Part shown: one piece after another, positions 9,201 through 17,786 of the stretch
Layout of the letters: each line of letters starts with the position of its first letter
How positions within the stretch are numbered: the stretch's first letter is position 1
From: Janthinobacterium sp.
GTDB taxonomy: Bacteria; Pseudomonadota; Gammaproteobacteria; Burkholderiales; Chitinibacteraceae
Reading direction: 5' to 3'
NCBI GenBank assembly: GCA_025360045.1
Contig: JANYCY010000033.1
Coordinates: 23,171-87,170, forward strand
Length of the DNA: 64,000 bases
Notes under the pieces: generated by a model
Database searches by the model: none
What the model was told of the DNA's origin: nothing
What the model saw: the letters and a program-made list of their open reading frames with translations, nothing else
Translations under genes and position numbers: made by a program

Positions 9201-10086
9201 CGTAATAACGCTTGGCGTCGTCAAGCGTGGTGGCTGCTTCGCCCAGCATATCGTAAGAATATCTAAAGCCACGGGCTTCAAATTTGCGGCTATTGGCCAA
9301 CGCTTCGGCAATAGTTTCACCGGTTACAAACTGCTCGCCCATCAGGCGCATCGCCATATCGACGCCCTTGCGAATCAAAGGCTCGCCGCCACGGCCTATC
9401 AGGCGGGTTAAGGCAGAAGACAGCCCTGCTTCACTATTGGTAGCAACCAGTTTACCGGTCAGCATCAAGCCCCAGCTTGCGGCATTCACAAACAAGGATG
9501 GCGATTGCCCAAGGTGGGCATGCCAATCGCCCTTGCTGACTTTATCTCTGATCAAGACATCACGCGTGGCACGATCGGGAATGCGCAGCAAAGCTTCGGC
9601 AAGGCACATCAGCGCCACGCCTTCTTGGCTGGATAAGGAGAACTCGTGAATCAGGCCTTCAACACCGCCACCGGTACGCTTGGCGCGTAATGCTGCTACC
9701 AATTTATGCGCCAGGGCCTGTGTTTGCTCCGCCATATGCGCCGTCGGCATTTTGGCTTGCTCAATCAGCACCGGCAGGCATTCGACTTCTGGGCGGCGAT
9801 AGGCCGAAGTAATGGCAGAGCGCAAAACACTTTGCACGGCAATGCTTTGGGCCAGCTCTAGGAAAGGAAGATTACTTTCAACGCCGTCTGCATCGTCCAG
9901 CAGCGGCAGCGCTTCGCCATCTTGCGCTAGCTCCAGCGGGCGAGCGCCCTGCTCTACCTGCTGCAAATAAGCAAAAATCGATTGCTTAATCAGCCAATGC
10001 GGCGTCCTATCTAATTGCTGCGCTGCGGTTTTAATCCGCGCACGCAAATCGTCGTCAACTTTAATTCCTAGCGTTGTGCTGGCCAT
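6202..10086 (-). CDS. putA: Trifunctional proline utilisation protein PutA
   Basis: The 1294-residue protein oxidises proline to glutamate in two steps and also represses its own gene. Residues 1-45 form a ribbon-helix-helix DNA-binding domain (TLGIKVDDDLRARIKTAAQQ). Residues of roughly 230-540 form the FAD proline dehydrogenase barrel (GPGISIKLSALHPRY, then RLVKGAYWDSEIKRAQ). Residues of roughly 600-1100 form the pyrroline-5-carboxylate dehydrogenase, with Glu872 in LIAETGGQNC and catalytic Cys906 in SAGQRCSALR. A C-terminal domain ends in the conserved SVNTAAAGGNASLM. Length fits type C PutA (E. coli about 1320). There is no clear Shine-Dalgarno before the ATG. Three GTTGCA sites lie in the promoter. 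No putP transporter is adjacent. Confidence 0.97.
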   Translation of the reverse strand: MASTTLGIKVDDDLRARIKTAAQQLDRTPHWLIKQSIFAYLQQVEQGARPLELAQDGEALPLLDDADGVESNLPFLELAQSIAVQSVLRSAITSAYRRPEVECLPVLIEQAKMPTAHMAEQTQALAHKLVAALRAKRTGGGVEGLIHEFSLSSQEGVALMCLAEALLRIPDRATRDVLIRDKVSKGDWHAHLGQSPSLFVNAASWGLMLTGKLVATNSEAGLSSALTRLIGRGGEPLIRKGVDMAMRLMGEQFVTGETIAEALANSRKFEARGFRYSYDMLGEAATTLDDAKRYYAAYEQAIHAIGKASAGRGIYEGPGISIKLSALHPRYSRAQQDRVTAELLPSVIALARLARRYDIGLNIDAEEADRLEISLDLLEAMCFDPELAGWNGIGFVIQAYQKRAPHVIDYVIDLARRSGHRLMIRLVKGAYWDSEIKRAQVDGLEDYPVYTRKVYTDVAYLACAKKLLATPDAVYPQFATHNAQTLSAIYHLAGQNYYPGQYEFQCLHGMGEPLYEEVTAREKLGRPCRVYAPVGSHETLLAYLVRRLLENGANSSFVNRIADENVAIEELIIDPIVQALAVIPAFAPHDKIPLPRLLFGANRLNSSGLDLSNEHRLASLSAALLAGANTEWLAAPLLGVVAELDMTRKQAVKNPADHQDVVGYVIEADVDDVATAFMHAANIGPIWQATSVAERAACLNRAAQLLESGMQPLLGLIVREAGKSLPNAIAEVREAVDFLRYYAGQIEQDFANDTHRPLGPVVCISPWNFPLAIFIGQVAAALAAGNPVLAKPAEQTPLIAAEAVRILRAAGVPAGAVQLLPGRGETVGSALISDARCSGVMFTGSTQVARLIASNLAKRLDKDGRTIPLIAETGGQNCMIVDSSALAEQVVGDVLMSAFDSAGQRCSALRVLCLQSEAADHILHMLKGAMQELNIGKPDSLAVDVGPVIDLEAQQNIASHIAAFKSRGAEVLALSLPSLCQQGTFIAPTLIEINSLSELKQEVFGPVLHVIRYRREALDQLIDDINATGFGLTFGVHTRIDETIAHVVEKVQAGNIYVNRNVIGAVVGVQPFGGEGLSGTGPKAGGPLYLPRLLSRRPAQTLPGDQAALAPLLAYHDHLQSNKEDAAAARCSRYLAGSGLGANIDLPGPTGERNRYLLHPRGPVLCIAATELGAKAQFAAALASGNQAIFIANPAVKAVLDALPKALSGRVVMKPSIAEAGVMGGVLFEGDSDALGEINRQIAEIAGPILQVQGLSSAALVAGEDFDLARLLAERSISVNTAAAGGNASLMSIS

Positions 10087-10117
10087 TTTTTTGCGTTCTA
10101 TTTGATCAAGATGGCAT

Positions 10118-10184
10118 ATTATAGATCGAGTTGCACCTTAAAATGCTAGGGCTATCCCTAGGGTTGCACCTTCTAGGTTGCACC
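10118..10184 (-). promoter_or_regulatory. putA promoter with three PutA operator sites (GTTGCA)
   Basis: A TATAAT box on the minus strand (10123-10118) lies about 30 bp before the putA start. GTTGCACC occurs three times on the plus strand, at 10130, 10163 and 10177, the first falling inside the promoter spacer. GTTGCA is the known recognition core of E. coli PutA. Between the first two sites is a perfect palindrome, CTAGGGCTATCCCTAG (10146-10161). Autorepression is therefore likely. Confidence 0.8.
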
Positions 10185-10306
10185 TTATAAAAATAATAAC
10201 CGCCTGTCTCATCGAGCCTCAGATTCTTTAACCTGTTTAATTCATTTGTAATAACATCCGCCACATTAGAAAATCATAATAAACCCGATTGACAGAGGTA
10301 TTGCAG

Positions 10307-11938
10307 ATGCTTTACACGCTCAAAGGCAAAATTCAGGCCGTCATGATTTTATTAACGACGCTCACTGTTGCTCTATTTACCTACTTTAGCTATCAGCAAG
10401 CACGCAGCCATGCCCTGCAAGCCATTGATAGCCAGCTTGCCGCCGCAGCCACGGGCTATCGCTATGTTTTAGGCGAGGGCTTTCACGCCGAGCTAAAACC
10501 ACGTGAGCAAGCCGATCTGCCACAAATGCGTCAGCTTTCCGAGCGCCTTACCCGCTATAGCAAGGAGTTAGGCCTACCGTTTATTTACGGCTATATCCAG
10601 CGCGAAGGTAAAATCTATTACGTGCTCTCTTCCCTCTCCCCTGAAGAAGAAAGCAAGCCCGACGCCGAGGTTTACCTCACCGCATCAGATTCCACCAGCA
10701 AGCAATTGCAAACCGCAATTAGCACTAAACAGCGCACATTTGATGAATACGACAGTAAATTTGGCAGCTTCCGCACCATTTTCCTGCCCTTCACCAATAG
10801 CAAGGGTGAAACCATTGTGGCTGCCGCCGATGCCAATTTATCCTCGGTGAAAGAAACCTTAAACAGCATTTTGCTGAAATCGGTGATCCTAGGCTTAGTC
10901 GCCATTTTGCTCTCCACGCTGGCATCACTATGGCTGGCCAATCTGGTCACTCGCCCGCTGAATCGCTTAAGAATCGCCATGCAAAACTTAAGCAGCGGCA
11001 ACGCCGATCTAACCGTGCGCTTAGATAGCAGCAGCCGCGATGAAACATCGCATATCGCCAGTGCTTTTAATCAATTTATGGGTGACTTACATAAGATGAT
11101 TAATCAAGTCAGCCAGCAAGCAGGCAAGCTAACAGGAGGCGTGGCCGATATCGAGCAAATGGCGCAAAAGCTATCGCAAGAATCACATAAGCAAGCCGAT
11201 ATGGCCTCCGCATCTGCCGCCAATATTGAAGAAGTTACCGTCAGCATTGCCCATATTGCCGATAGCACCCAGCAAGTTGAAAACACCGTTAAAGAAGCCG
11301 ATTTGGGTGCGCAAGCCAGTGCGGATGCCGTGAACACCATGCGGGACGACACCAATAAAATGGCCGGCACGGTTGGCGAGCTGAGCAACACCATGCAAGA
11401 GCTATCTGAGCAATCGCAGAAAATCAGCTTAATCACCGTCACCATTAAAGACATCGCGGGCCAGACTAATTTGCTGGCACTCAACGCCGCGATTGAAGCC
11501 GCAAGAGCAGGCGAAACAGGCCGTGGCTTTGCCGTTGTGGCTGATGAAGTCAGAAAGCTGGCCGAGCGCACCGCCCGCGCCACAGAAGAAATCGAGCACA
11601 TGCTCGGGTCGATCAGCGATAAAACCGAGCACGCCGTCGGCAAAATGCAAGCCACCAAAGAGATGGTGAGCGGCAATCAAGCGCTAGCCCAAGTGATTGC
11701 CGAACGCATCGGCGGCATGCAGGCAGAAATGCAATCGGTAGCCGGAAAAATCATCGAAATATCCAGCGCCACCCGCGAGCAATCCATGGCCACCGAACAA
11801 ATCGCCCAAGTCGCCGAAAAGATCAACCATCAGGTTACTGAAACAGACATGGCATTAAAAAACACCCGCGCCACGCTAACCGATTTGTCTGAATTGGCGG
11901 CGAATTTACAGGGGATTGTGGGGCGGTTTAAGTTGTAA
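10307..11938 (+). CDS. Methyl-accepting chemotaxis protein, membrane-bound
   Basis: This receptor of about 543 residues has a transmembrane segment at residues 9-28, a periplasmic domain of about 150 residues (sCache-like by size and by [20 protein letters not shown]), and a second membrane segment near 190-215. A HAMP domain and a long helical signalling domain follow. The kinase-control hairpin [18 protein letters not shown] starts near residue 385. There is no C-terminal CheR-binding pentapeptide. It passes ligand signals to CheA/CheW at the pole. I chose the ATG at MLYTLKGK because AGAGGT sits 8 bases upstream; a TTG six codons earlier is less likely. It is divergent from putA. Confidence 0.93.
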   Translation: MLYTLKGKIQAVMILLTTLTVALFTYFSYQQARSHALQAIDSQLAAAATGYRYVLGEGFHAELKPREQADLPQMRQLSERLTRYSKELGLPFIYGYIQREGKIYYVLSSLSPEEESKPDAEVYLTASDSTSKQLQTAISTKQRTFDEYDSKFGSFRTIFLPFTNSKGETIVAAADANLSSVKETLNSILLKSVILGLVAILLSTLASLWLANLVTRPLNRLRIAMQNLSSGNADLTVRLDSSSRDETSHIASAFNQFMGDLHKMINQVSQQAGKLTGGVADIEQMAQKLSQESHKQADMASASAANIEEVTVSIAHIADSTQQVENTVKEADLGAQASADAVNTMRDDTNKMAGTVGELSNTMQELSEQSQKISLITVTIKDIAGQTNLLALNAAIEAARAGETGRGFAVVADEVRKLAERTARATEEIEHMLGSISDKTEHAVGKMQATKEMVSGNQALAQVIAERIGGMQAEMQSVAGKIIEISSATREQSMATEQIAQVAEKINHQVTETDMALKNTRATLTDLSELAANLQGIVGRFKL

Positions 11939-11949
11939 GGTATTGCTTG

Positions 11950-12026
11950 ATACTCATTCCCGCATGCCTTTGGCGGGGATCCTGCTGCACAGCTGGATCC
12001 CCACTAAAAACACTCGGGGAGAACGG
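11950..12026. repeat. R4 repeat (CATTCCCGC family), degenerate copy
   Basis: The segment runs from CTCATTCCCGCATGCC to CACTCGGGGAGAACGG, the same layout as the copies at 17603, 29911 and 49446. It follows the chemoreceptor stop codon by 12 bases and could act as a weak terminator. The remaining DNA to 12249 shows only the likely promoter region of the next gene. Confidence 0.65.
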
Positions 12027-12249
12027 TTTTAGGGAAGTTATTTCGAGCCACTCATGCCTTTTGAGCAAGGCAGGCTAATCGGCATGTCCACTAAGCAACG
12101 TCAAAAAGATATTTTGACTACGCTCAATACTAAAAAAACGATAACTACCCAACAGCCTATTACTTATCTTACATCTATTTCTCCCACCTTCTAAAAACTG
12201 TAATACCACGCTGGTATCCTGAAGGCTATATGACTTTGGGGAGTGATCC

Positions 12250-12786
12250 ATGAGTATTTCAAGTGAGCTGCTTGATCGCATTTATGTCAAAACGACCCAA
12301 GGGCAAAAAGAGATTGCTGAACGCAGCAGTGGCCTATTGGCAAAGCAGCGCCGCTTGCTAATCTTAATTGACGGCATCAAATCCAGTAGCGAATTGGCAG
12401 CACTTTTGGCTGAGTTTGAGCTTTCAGCCAAGCTCAATGAATTGGCAGAACTTGGGTTTATTCAATTAAAAGATAGCCCGCTCAGTGTTGAGATCAGCGA
12501 TAAAGTCATCAAAGAATTGCCCAAAGCACCCGCTGCTGAAGCGACCATCACCCCAAGTATTGACCCAATTTTCCTCGAGCAAGCCAAAAACCTAATGGTA
12601 GAAAGCGCCCAACATTGCTTGGGTATTATGGCTAGATCATTAATTGAAGAAATACAGCAGTGCAATCAAAGCAATTACAAAGTAGTGATTGCCCGCTGGA
12701 ATATGGCATTACGCCAATCCAATAAAGCACGCACCCATGCCGATCAATATGTGGATGCGGTAAAGACTTTAATTGGGATTGATTGA
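12250..12786 (+). CDS. Conserved-looking protein of unknown function with N-terminal winged-helix-like region
   Basis: The 178-residue protein is soluble by sequence. Residues 30-75 (RRLLILIDGIKSSSELAALL then LNELAELGFIQLKD) look like a small winged-helix module of the kind seen in unnamed Neisseriales proteins. Residues 80-110 form a Pro/Ala linker. The C-terminal half is helical and contains SAQHCLGIMARSLIEEIQQC. A GGGGAG ribosome site lies 7 bases upstream of the ATG. It stands alone between repeats. I cannot assign a function; a regulatory role is only a guess from the N-terminal pattern. Confidence 0.7.
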   Translation: MSISSELLDRIYVKTTQGQKEIAERSSGLLAKQRRLLILIDGIKSSSELAALLAEFELSAKLNELAELGFIQLKDSPLSVEISDKVIKELPKAPAAEATITPSIDPIFLEQAKNLMVESAQHCLGIMARSLIEEIQQCNQSNYKVVIARWNMALRQSNKARTHADQYVDAVKTLIGID

Positions 12787-12812
12787 TTTAAATAATGGAT
12801 GTTACACAGCAA

Positions 12813-12869
12813 AACCCAAATCTTGAAACACGGAGCTGACCGAGAACACGGAGTTTCACGGAAAAAGGT
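12813..12869. repeat. R2 repeat, single arm
   Basis: Left-arm type sequence AACCCAAATCTTGAAACACGG and following GAACACGGAGTTTCACGG, without the mirror arm. Confidence 0.6.
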
Positions 12870-12920
12870 TAGTTAGGCATTTATCATAATCCGGCCACGT
12901 ATTTGCCAACATCGAATCAT

Positions 12921-12991
12921 CGTAGGGTGGGTGAAACCCGCTGTTTTCTTAGCATTTCAGGTTAAAGTCTGGCGGGTTTCACCCGCCCTAC
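12921..12991. repeat. R1 palindromic repeat
   Basis: Arms CGTAGGGTGGGTGAAACCCG and GCGGGTTTCACCCGCCCTAC flank a 31-bp middle. The flanking word GAATCATCGTAGG is shared with the copy at 5168, so the repeat unit extends a little beyond the palindrome. R2 and R1 copies fill the 285-bp gap before the DinB-family gene. Confidence 0.8.
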
Positions 12992-13071
12992 AAAAGATGA
13001 AATGCATGCTATTAGCCTCAATTGATGCGTATGGAGCGGATAAAACTTAGCCCAACCTAGCGATTTTCAGC

Positions 13072-13590
13072 TTACGGCCTTTCGAGTAATTCCCGCCTAC
13101 AGGGCTCAAACTGATGCAGATATCGGGTGAAGGTATCTTTAGGTCGCTCAAGCCCATTAGAGGCCAAAACTCGAGCCGCCATGCCTCGATGGTTGCTACC
13201 ATGCGTCAACAAATGCAACAGAATTTCCTCAACTGAAAGCTGCCCTTGCTCACCATCTGTGAATTGGAAATAAACCTGCCTACTCAATTCAATTTGGCTC
13301 ACTGCTTCTGTAAAACCCACCAACCAAGCATCATTCTTATCCATCCGATCTTTTAGCTCAGAGAGCGAAGGCGTTTCAGGAGTATTATCAGCGGTGTACA
13401 GCTCTGGACGGCCCGATATGCGGCTAATAAAAAGGCTGTCCACCACGGTTGTGTGATTCAAGATACGGGCGAAGAAGATTGAGTCATCGTCCGATAGCAA
13501 ATGAAACTGCCGCTCGCCATAAGAAAGAAGCTCCGCATTTGCCCACGCCTTGTACTTGAACGCTTTTAGATACACATTATTTGCTTGCAT
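13072..13590 (-). CDS. DinB family protein
   Basis: This protein of 172 residues has the four-helix DinB pattern: MQANNVYLKAFKYKAWANAE at the start, a first His in ILNHTTVVDSLF, and HGSNHRGMAARVL near residue 130, which together form the three-histidine metal site. The family includes metal-dependent thiol-transfer enzymes and unknown members, so the reaction is unknown. I chose the ATG at MQANN because family members begin there; an upstream in-frame ATG adds 40 residues unlike the family. It is divergently arranged with the TraB-like gene. Confidence 0.88.
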   Translation of the reverse strand: MQANNVYLKAFKYKAWANAELLSYGERQFHLLSDDDSIFFARILNHTTVVDSLFISRISGRPELYTADNTPETPSLSELKDRMDKNDAWLVGFTEAVSQIELSRQVYFQFTDGEQGQLSVEEILLHLLTHGSNHRGMAARVLASNGLERPKDTFTRYLHQFEPCRRELLERP

Positions 13591-13883
13591 AGTGGCTCTG
13601 ATGAAGTTAAAAAAGCCGTAAGGCGTGATAAATACGATGGCCAACCCATCAAAAAACCTAGGGAAAAACAAAAGGAATACTTTCTTTACTTGCAGACAAC
13701 AATCATACAATCGTCAGTGTACCAAAAGAATAATGACAAACAAATAGAGCTATATCTTTCTACAAGCAATATTCTCCCCAGCCATCAGCTAAAGAATTCA
13801 CATTACTCAACGCTTCCCTAAGGCATCCATCGCCGCTTGGCTTTATACTGCTCATCCAAACATAAAAATTGCTGGAGACTTGG

Positions 13884-14798
13884 ATGCTTGCTCGATTTCG
13901 CCCTCTGATTATTGCCGTCACCGTCGCTTCAACCCTGCTCGCCCCCCTCGCCAGCGCCGCTGTCAGTAAAGCGGTTTCAGCCAGCAATAAAGTAGAAAAC
14001 GCCAATAGCTTGCTGTGGAAAATTGAGAAAAAAGGCACGCCTGCTTCTTGGCTGTATGGCACGGCGCATGTGGGTGATCCACGCGTGACTCAGCTCAGCC
14101 CTAAGACCGAAGCCGCTTTTGCTGATTCTAAGAAAGTAGTCACCGAAATTCGCCTCGATTTTGGCATGATGATGGAAATGGGTAAGCGCATGCTGACTGC
14201 GGAGCCATCGCTTGCGCAAGTCATCGATAAAGATCATTACCAAAAACTTTTGCCAGCCTTAGAGGCACGCGGCTATCCAGAAGTGGCCACCGCCAAGCTG
14301 AAGCCTTGGGGCGCTGCCATGCTGCTGATGGCACCGGTACGCCAGCCGGGGCAAATGCCGCTTGATTTGCTATTCGCCAAAATGGCCATTGAAGGACAAA
14401 AAGATTATTCCGGCTTAGAAACACTGGATGAGCAATTAAGTGTTTTTGAAACTATTCCAGAAGCCAAACAAATCGAGCTGCTCTACGCCGTACTCGATCA
14501 ACAAGCCGAGCTTGAAAAGAGCTATCAAAAGATTCTGGATCTTTATCTCAAACAAGATATCAATGGGCTAGCCGAATACGCCGCGCAAGACGATTTTAAA
14601 ATGGTTGATCAAGCATGGCTAAATCAATGGCGTAATCAATTACTCGAAGCCCGCAACCCACGCATGGTCGAACGCCTGACTGACAAGCTTAAAGAAGGCA
14701 ACGCCTTTATCGCCGTAGGTGCTTTGCATCTGCCAGGCAAAACCGGCCTGATCCAAAGCCTGCGCCAACAAGGCTACCGCGTAAGCCCTGTGAAATAA
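13884..14798 (+). CDS. TraB/GumN family protein, exported
   Basis: The protein has 304 residues: a signal peptide (LIIAVTVASTLLAPLASAA, residues 7-25) and then the TraB/GumN domain, with WLYGTAHVGDP near residue 55 and VGALHLPGKTGLIQSLRQQG at the C-terminal end. These GTxH and GxxH motifs are the family's metal-binding pair. Related TIKI proteins are metalloproteases; bacterial members have no settled substrate. I chose the ATG with GGAG 7 bases upstream over a TTG five codons earlier. An R5 repeat follows. Confidence 0.85.
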   Translation: MLARFRPLIIAVTVASTLLAPLASAAVSKAVSASNKVENANSLLWKIEKKGTPASWLYGTAHVGDPRVTQLSPKTEAAFADSKKVVTEIRLDFGMMMEMGKRMLTAEPSLAQVIDKDHYQKLLPALEARGYPEVATAKLKPWGAAMLLMAPVRQPGQMPLDLLFAKMAIEGQKDYSGLETLDEQLSVFETIPEAKQIELLYAVLDQQAELEKSYQKILDLYLKQDINGLAEYAAQDDFKMVDQAWLNQWRNQLLEARNPRMVERLTDKLKEGNAFIAVGALHLPGKTGLIQSLRQQGYRVSPVK

Positions 14799-14834
14799 TA
14801 TTTACTACACGATCGTCCTCCGCGCGCGTATGTA

Positions 14835-14980
14835 TCTATACAAGTCAGCGGCACGTATTCCCCCCTTTGAAAAAGGGGGGCTAGGGGGGATTTGGAATTG
14901 CATATCTTTACACGAGCAAACAAAGCCACACAAAAGCAAATCCCCCTCAATCCCCCTTTGATAAAGGGGGAGGTTGCGGT
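14835..14980. repeat. R5 repeat (CCCCCTTT palindrome)
   Basis: The left half contains ATTCCCCCCTTTGAAAAAGG and GGCTAGGGGGGATTT. The right half contains CAAATCCCCCTCAATCCCCC and TTTGATAAAGGGGGAGG. The halves form a long imperfect palindrome. The flank ACAAGTCAGC resembles that of the second copy near 43990-44290. It could terminate transcription of the TraB-like gene. Confidence 0.7.
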
Positions 14981-15082
14981 ACTAAAGTGCCACCTAAAAT
15001 GATGTAGATGCTTATGCGCCCTAGGTCCCACACAAAACGCAGTGCGCCAAAAATGCCGAAAACGCCTTACGAGACCCACCCC

Positions 15083-16120
15083 ATGAAATATCACCTTTTA
15101 CCCAAAACTGATTTAAATATCTCCACGCTCTGCCTTGGCACCATGACCTTTGGCGAGCAAAACAGCGAGGCCGATGCGCACGAGCAGCTTGATTATGCGG
15201 TTGCGGCGGGGATCAACTTTATTGATACCGCCGAAATGTATCCGGTGCCTGGCAAGGCGGAGACTCAGGGCTTAACCGAAAGCTATGTGGGTAGCTGGCT
15301 GGCCACGCAAAGCCGCGACAAGATTATTCTGGCGAGCAAGATTTCTGGCCCTAATCGCGGCATGGATTGGATACGCGGCGGGCCAAAATTAAATCGTGAG
15401 CAAATTCATGCCGCCTGCGATGCCAGCTTAAAGCGTCTGCAAACTGACTATATCGATCTTTACCAATTGCACTGGCCTGCCCGCCATGTGCCGATGTTTG
15501 GTCAAAGCTATTACGACCCTAAGCAAGAGCCTGCCCATACCCCCGATTTTGCAGAGCAGCTTTCGGCACTGGATGAGCTGGTTCAGGCCGGTAAAGTGCG
15601 CCATATCGGGCTATCCAATGAAACCCCTTGGGGCGTGATGGAAGCCAGCCGCGTGGCGCAAGCGCAATCTCTGCCGCGCATTGCCACCATTCAAAATGTA
15701 TTTAATTTAATTAACCGTCAGTTTGAAAATGGCTTGGTTGAAACCTGCTATCGTCAGGATGTGGGCCTGCTTGCGTATAGCCCGCTGGCGTTTGGTTTGC
15801 TTTCCGGTAAGTATTTTGACAATCCGCAAGCGGTTGGCAGGATGACGCGCTTTAGCAATTTTGGCGCACGCTATTTAAAACCAGCAGTACCCAACGCGAT
15901 CGAGGCCTATGTAAAACTCGCCAGAGAGCACGGCTTATCCCCAGCTCAAATGGCTTTGGCATGGGTCAGCAGCCGCTGGTATGTAGCCAGCAATATTATT
16001 GGTGCAACCACCATGGCTCAGCTGAAAGAAAATATCGGCAGCTTAGATGTAATCATCACGCCAGAATTAGACGCCGCAATTGAAGCCATTCATAAGCAAA
16101 GCCCTAATCCAGCGAATTAA
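15083..16120 (+). CDS. NADP(H)-dependent aldo/keto reductase, Tas-like
   Basis: The 345-residue protein is an aldo/keto reductase barrel. The catalytic Asp and Tyr are seen in FIDTAEMYPVPG (near residues 51-56), Lys in ILASKISGPNRG (near 88), and His in YQLHWPARHVP (near 133). The C-terminal NADP-binding loop is in SNIIGATTMAQLKENI. The insertion around VPMFGQSYYDPKQEP is typical of the Tas/YajO-like branch. It should reduce aldehydes or ketones; the substrate is unknown. I chose the ATG at MKYHLLPKTDL, where the family begins; in-frame ATGs upstream would add a non-conserved basic extension running into the R5 region. Confidence 0.92.
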   Translation: MKYHLLPKTDLNISTLCLGTMTFGEQNSEADAHEQLDYAVAAGINFIDTAEMYPVPGKAETQGLTESYVGSWLATQSRDKIILASKISGPNRGMDWIRGGPKLNREQIHAACDASLKRLQTDYIDLYQLHWPARHVPMFGQSYYDPKQEPAHTPDFAEQLSALDELVQAGKVRHIGLSNETPWGVMEASRVAQAQSLPRIATIQNVFNLINRQFENGLVETCYRQDVGLLAYSPLAFGLLSGKYFDNPQAVGRMTRFSNFGARYLKPAVPNAIEAYVKLAREHGLSPAQMALAWVSSRWYVASNIIGATTMAQLKENIGSLDVIITPELDAAIEAIHKQSPNPAN

Positions 16121-16147
16121 TGGCACTAGGAAATCTCCTCTAGAAAA

Positions 16148-16250
16148 AACCCAAGCCTTAAACCCGAGTAAAAGGAGAACACAGCATTCCCTAGAGAAAA
16201 CCTAAGCTATCTTTTTGATTTTCTCTTTGAAACGCTGTGTTCTCTGTCGC
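16148..16250. repeat. R2 repeat, degenerate
   Basis: Starts with AACCCAAGCCTTAAACCCGAG and ends with AACGCTGTGTTCTCTGTCG. It is a worn copy of the CACAGAG palindrome. Confidence 0.6.
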
Positions 16251-16382
16251 TGAGTAATCCCTCCTGACCCTCAATAGCAAAAAACATATTCTTTTCCACT
16301 TTGGCAATTGATTTTAAACAACGCACCTCTATAACAAGGATAGAGGTTTCGTTTTCAATGAGCGATTGCAGGGGATCATCTT

Positions 16383-17510
16383 ATGTTTGGCTTTACCCAG
16401 AAAACTGAGTCAAAAAATACCGTAGATACACAGCTCGATACGATGAAGGCAATCCTCGATCATGTAGATAATATGATCTTGCTCTGCGATACCAGCCACG
16501 AAAACAATGTGTTTTACGTGAATCAAACCGCTAAAAGCGTCTTTGAAAAATATCGCCAAGAAATGACTCAAGTGTTGCGTGGCGCAGACCCTACCCAAGC
16601 GCATGGCGGCTCTATCCATCGCTTTCACCATGATCCAGAGCGGGTTCGCCGCATCTTGCAGCAGCTGGGCAGCGGCGCTAAAAATGCCACTCACGTTGCC
16701 GACATCCCCTTAGGCAGTATCACCTTACGCACCAAGGCTTACCCGATTTGGGATGCTGCTGACAGCAGCAAAGTAAAATGCTATCTAGCCTGTTGGGAAG
16801 ATATCACCAGCAAAGTTAAACACGAAGAATTACAAAAAGACGTTGCCAGCAAGGCCAGCGAGCTGCATGAGCAAGTCTCGTATATTGCCTCCACCATGGA
16901 AGAAGTCAGCACCAGCATTGATGAAGTCGCACACACAACAGCTGAGGCCAGTAGCAGAGGCAATAGCGCATTTGAAAGCGCCAATGAAGGGCAAGTGGTG
17001 GTGGAAGGCGCAGTACGCGGTATGCGTGATGTAGCCGAATTGGTCCGCACCACAGCAGGCGTGATCGGCCAGCTCAATACTCAATCCGATAAAATTGGTG
17101 TGATTGTGGGGGTGATTAAAGATATTGCCGATCAAACTAATTTACTGGCGTTGAATGCCGCCATTGAGGCCGCACGAGCTGGCGACACGGGGCGAGGTTT
17201 TGCCGTGGTGGCCGATGAAGTACGTAAATTGTCCGAGCGCACCGCCAAGGCAACCGCCGAAATTGGCGAGCTGATTCGCTCAATTCAAATAGAAATCGAA
17301 CGCGCCGTCGGCACCATGAATTCTGGCGAAAAAGACGTAAGCGCTGGCGAAGAAAAAGCCGTTAGCGCAGAAAAAGCCTTAGTGCGCATCGTGCAAGATG
17401 TAGGCGCCATGCGTAATCTCATTAGCGAAATTTCCAATGCATCTGAGCAGCAAGCCAGCTCAGTCAGAGATGTGGCGCAACGCTTAGAAGTGATTACCTC
17501 AAAACAATAA
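16383..17510 (+). CDS. Soluble PAS-containing methyl-accepting chemotaxis protein
   Basis: This 375-residue receptor has no membrane segment. Residues 15-140 form a PAS-like sensor ([20 protein letters not shown], then [18 protein letters not shown]). Residues 150-375 form the signalling domain with the hairpin [20 protein letters not shown] starting near residue 251. There is no HAMP domain. Such cytoplasmic receptors sense internal signals, for example redox state or small metabolites, and cluster with CheA/CheW. Short length means a short signalling bundle. An AGGGGAT ribosome site precedes the ATG. A strong terminator follows directly. Confidence 0.9.
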   Translation: MFGFTQKTESKNTVDTQLDTMKAILDHVDNMILLCDTSHENNVFYVNQTAKSVFEKYRQEMTQVLRGADPTQAHGGSIHRFHHDPERVRRILQQLGSGAKNATHVADIPLGSITLRTKAYPIWDAADSSKVKCYLACWEDITSKVKHEELQKDVASKASELHEQVSYIASTMEEVSTSIDEVAHTTAEASSRGNSAFESANEGQVVVEGAVRGMRDVAELVRTTAGVIGQLNTQSDKIGVIVGVIKDIADQTNLLALNAAIEAARAGDTGRGFAVVADEVRKLSERTAKATAEIGELIRSIQIEIERAVGTMNSGEKDVSAGEEKAVSAEKALVRIVQDVGAMRNLISEISNASEQQASSVRDVAQRLEVITSKQ

Positions 17511-17520
17511 AGAATCCGTA

Positions 17521-17558
17521 AAAAAGCCCCCACTCACCTTATGGCTACGGGGCTTTTT
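17521..17558 (+). terminator. Rho-independent terminator after the soluble chemoreceptor
   Basis: A 10-bp stem AAAAAGCCCC / GGGGCTTTTT closes an 18-base loop, starts 10 bases after the stop codon, and ends in a T run. Confidence 0.85.
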
Positions 17559-17602
17559 ATCGCCTTAGGACTTGGCTCCTATTCACTTCCCACTACAAAA
17601 CT

Positions 17603-17674
17603 TCGTCATTCCCTCATGCCTTGGCGGGAATCCAGCGGCGCTAATGGATCCCCGATAAAACCACTCGGGGATGA
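17603..17674. repeat. R4 repeat
   Basis: CGTCATTCCCTCATGCCTTG at the left and CCACTCGGGGATGACTC at the right, with TGGCGGGAATCCAGCGGCG in between; same layout as at 49446. Confidence 0.75.
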
Positions 17675-17717
17675 CTCATATCATTTATAGATTTATTTCA
17701 CAGCACTTCTTAGCCAT

Positions 17718-17758
17718 AAAAATCCCCCGCTAGCTCAAAGCCAGCGGGGGATTTTTTT
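17718..17758 (-). terminator. Terminator of the peroxiredoxin gene
   Basis: Stem AAATCCCCCGCT / AGCGGGGGATTT with A and T runs on both sides lies 29 bases after the peroxiredoxin stop codon. It reads as a terminator on both strands. Confidence 0.85.
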
Positions 17759-17786
17759 AAATTAAATCGCTAAAACAATTTAGTAA

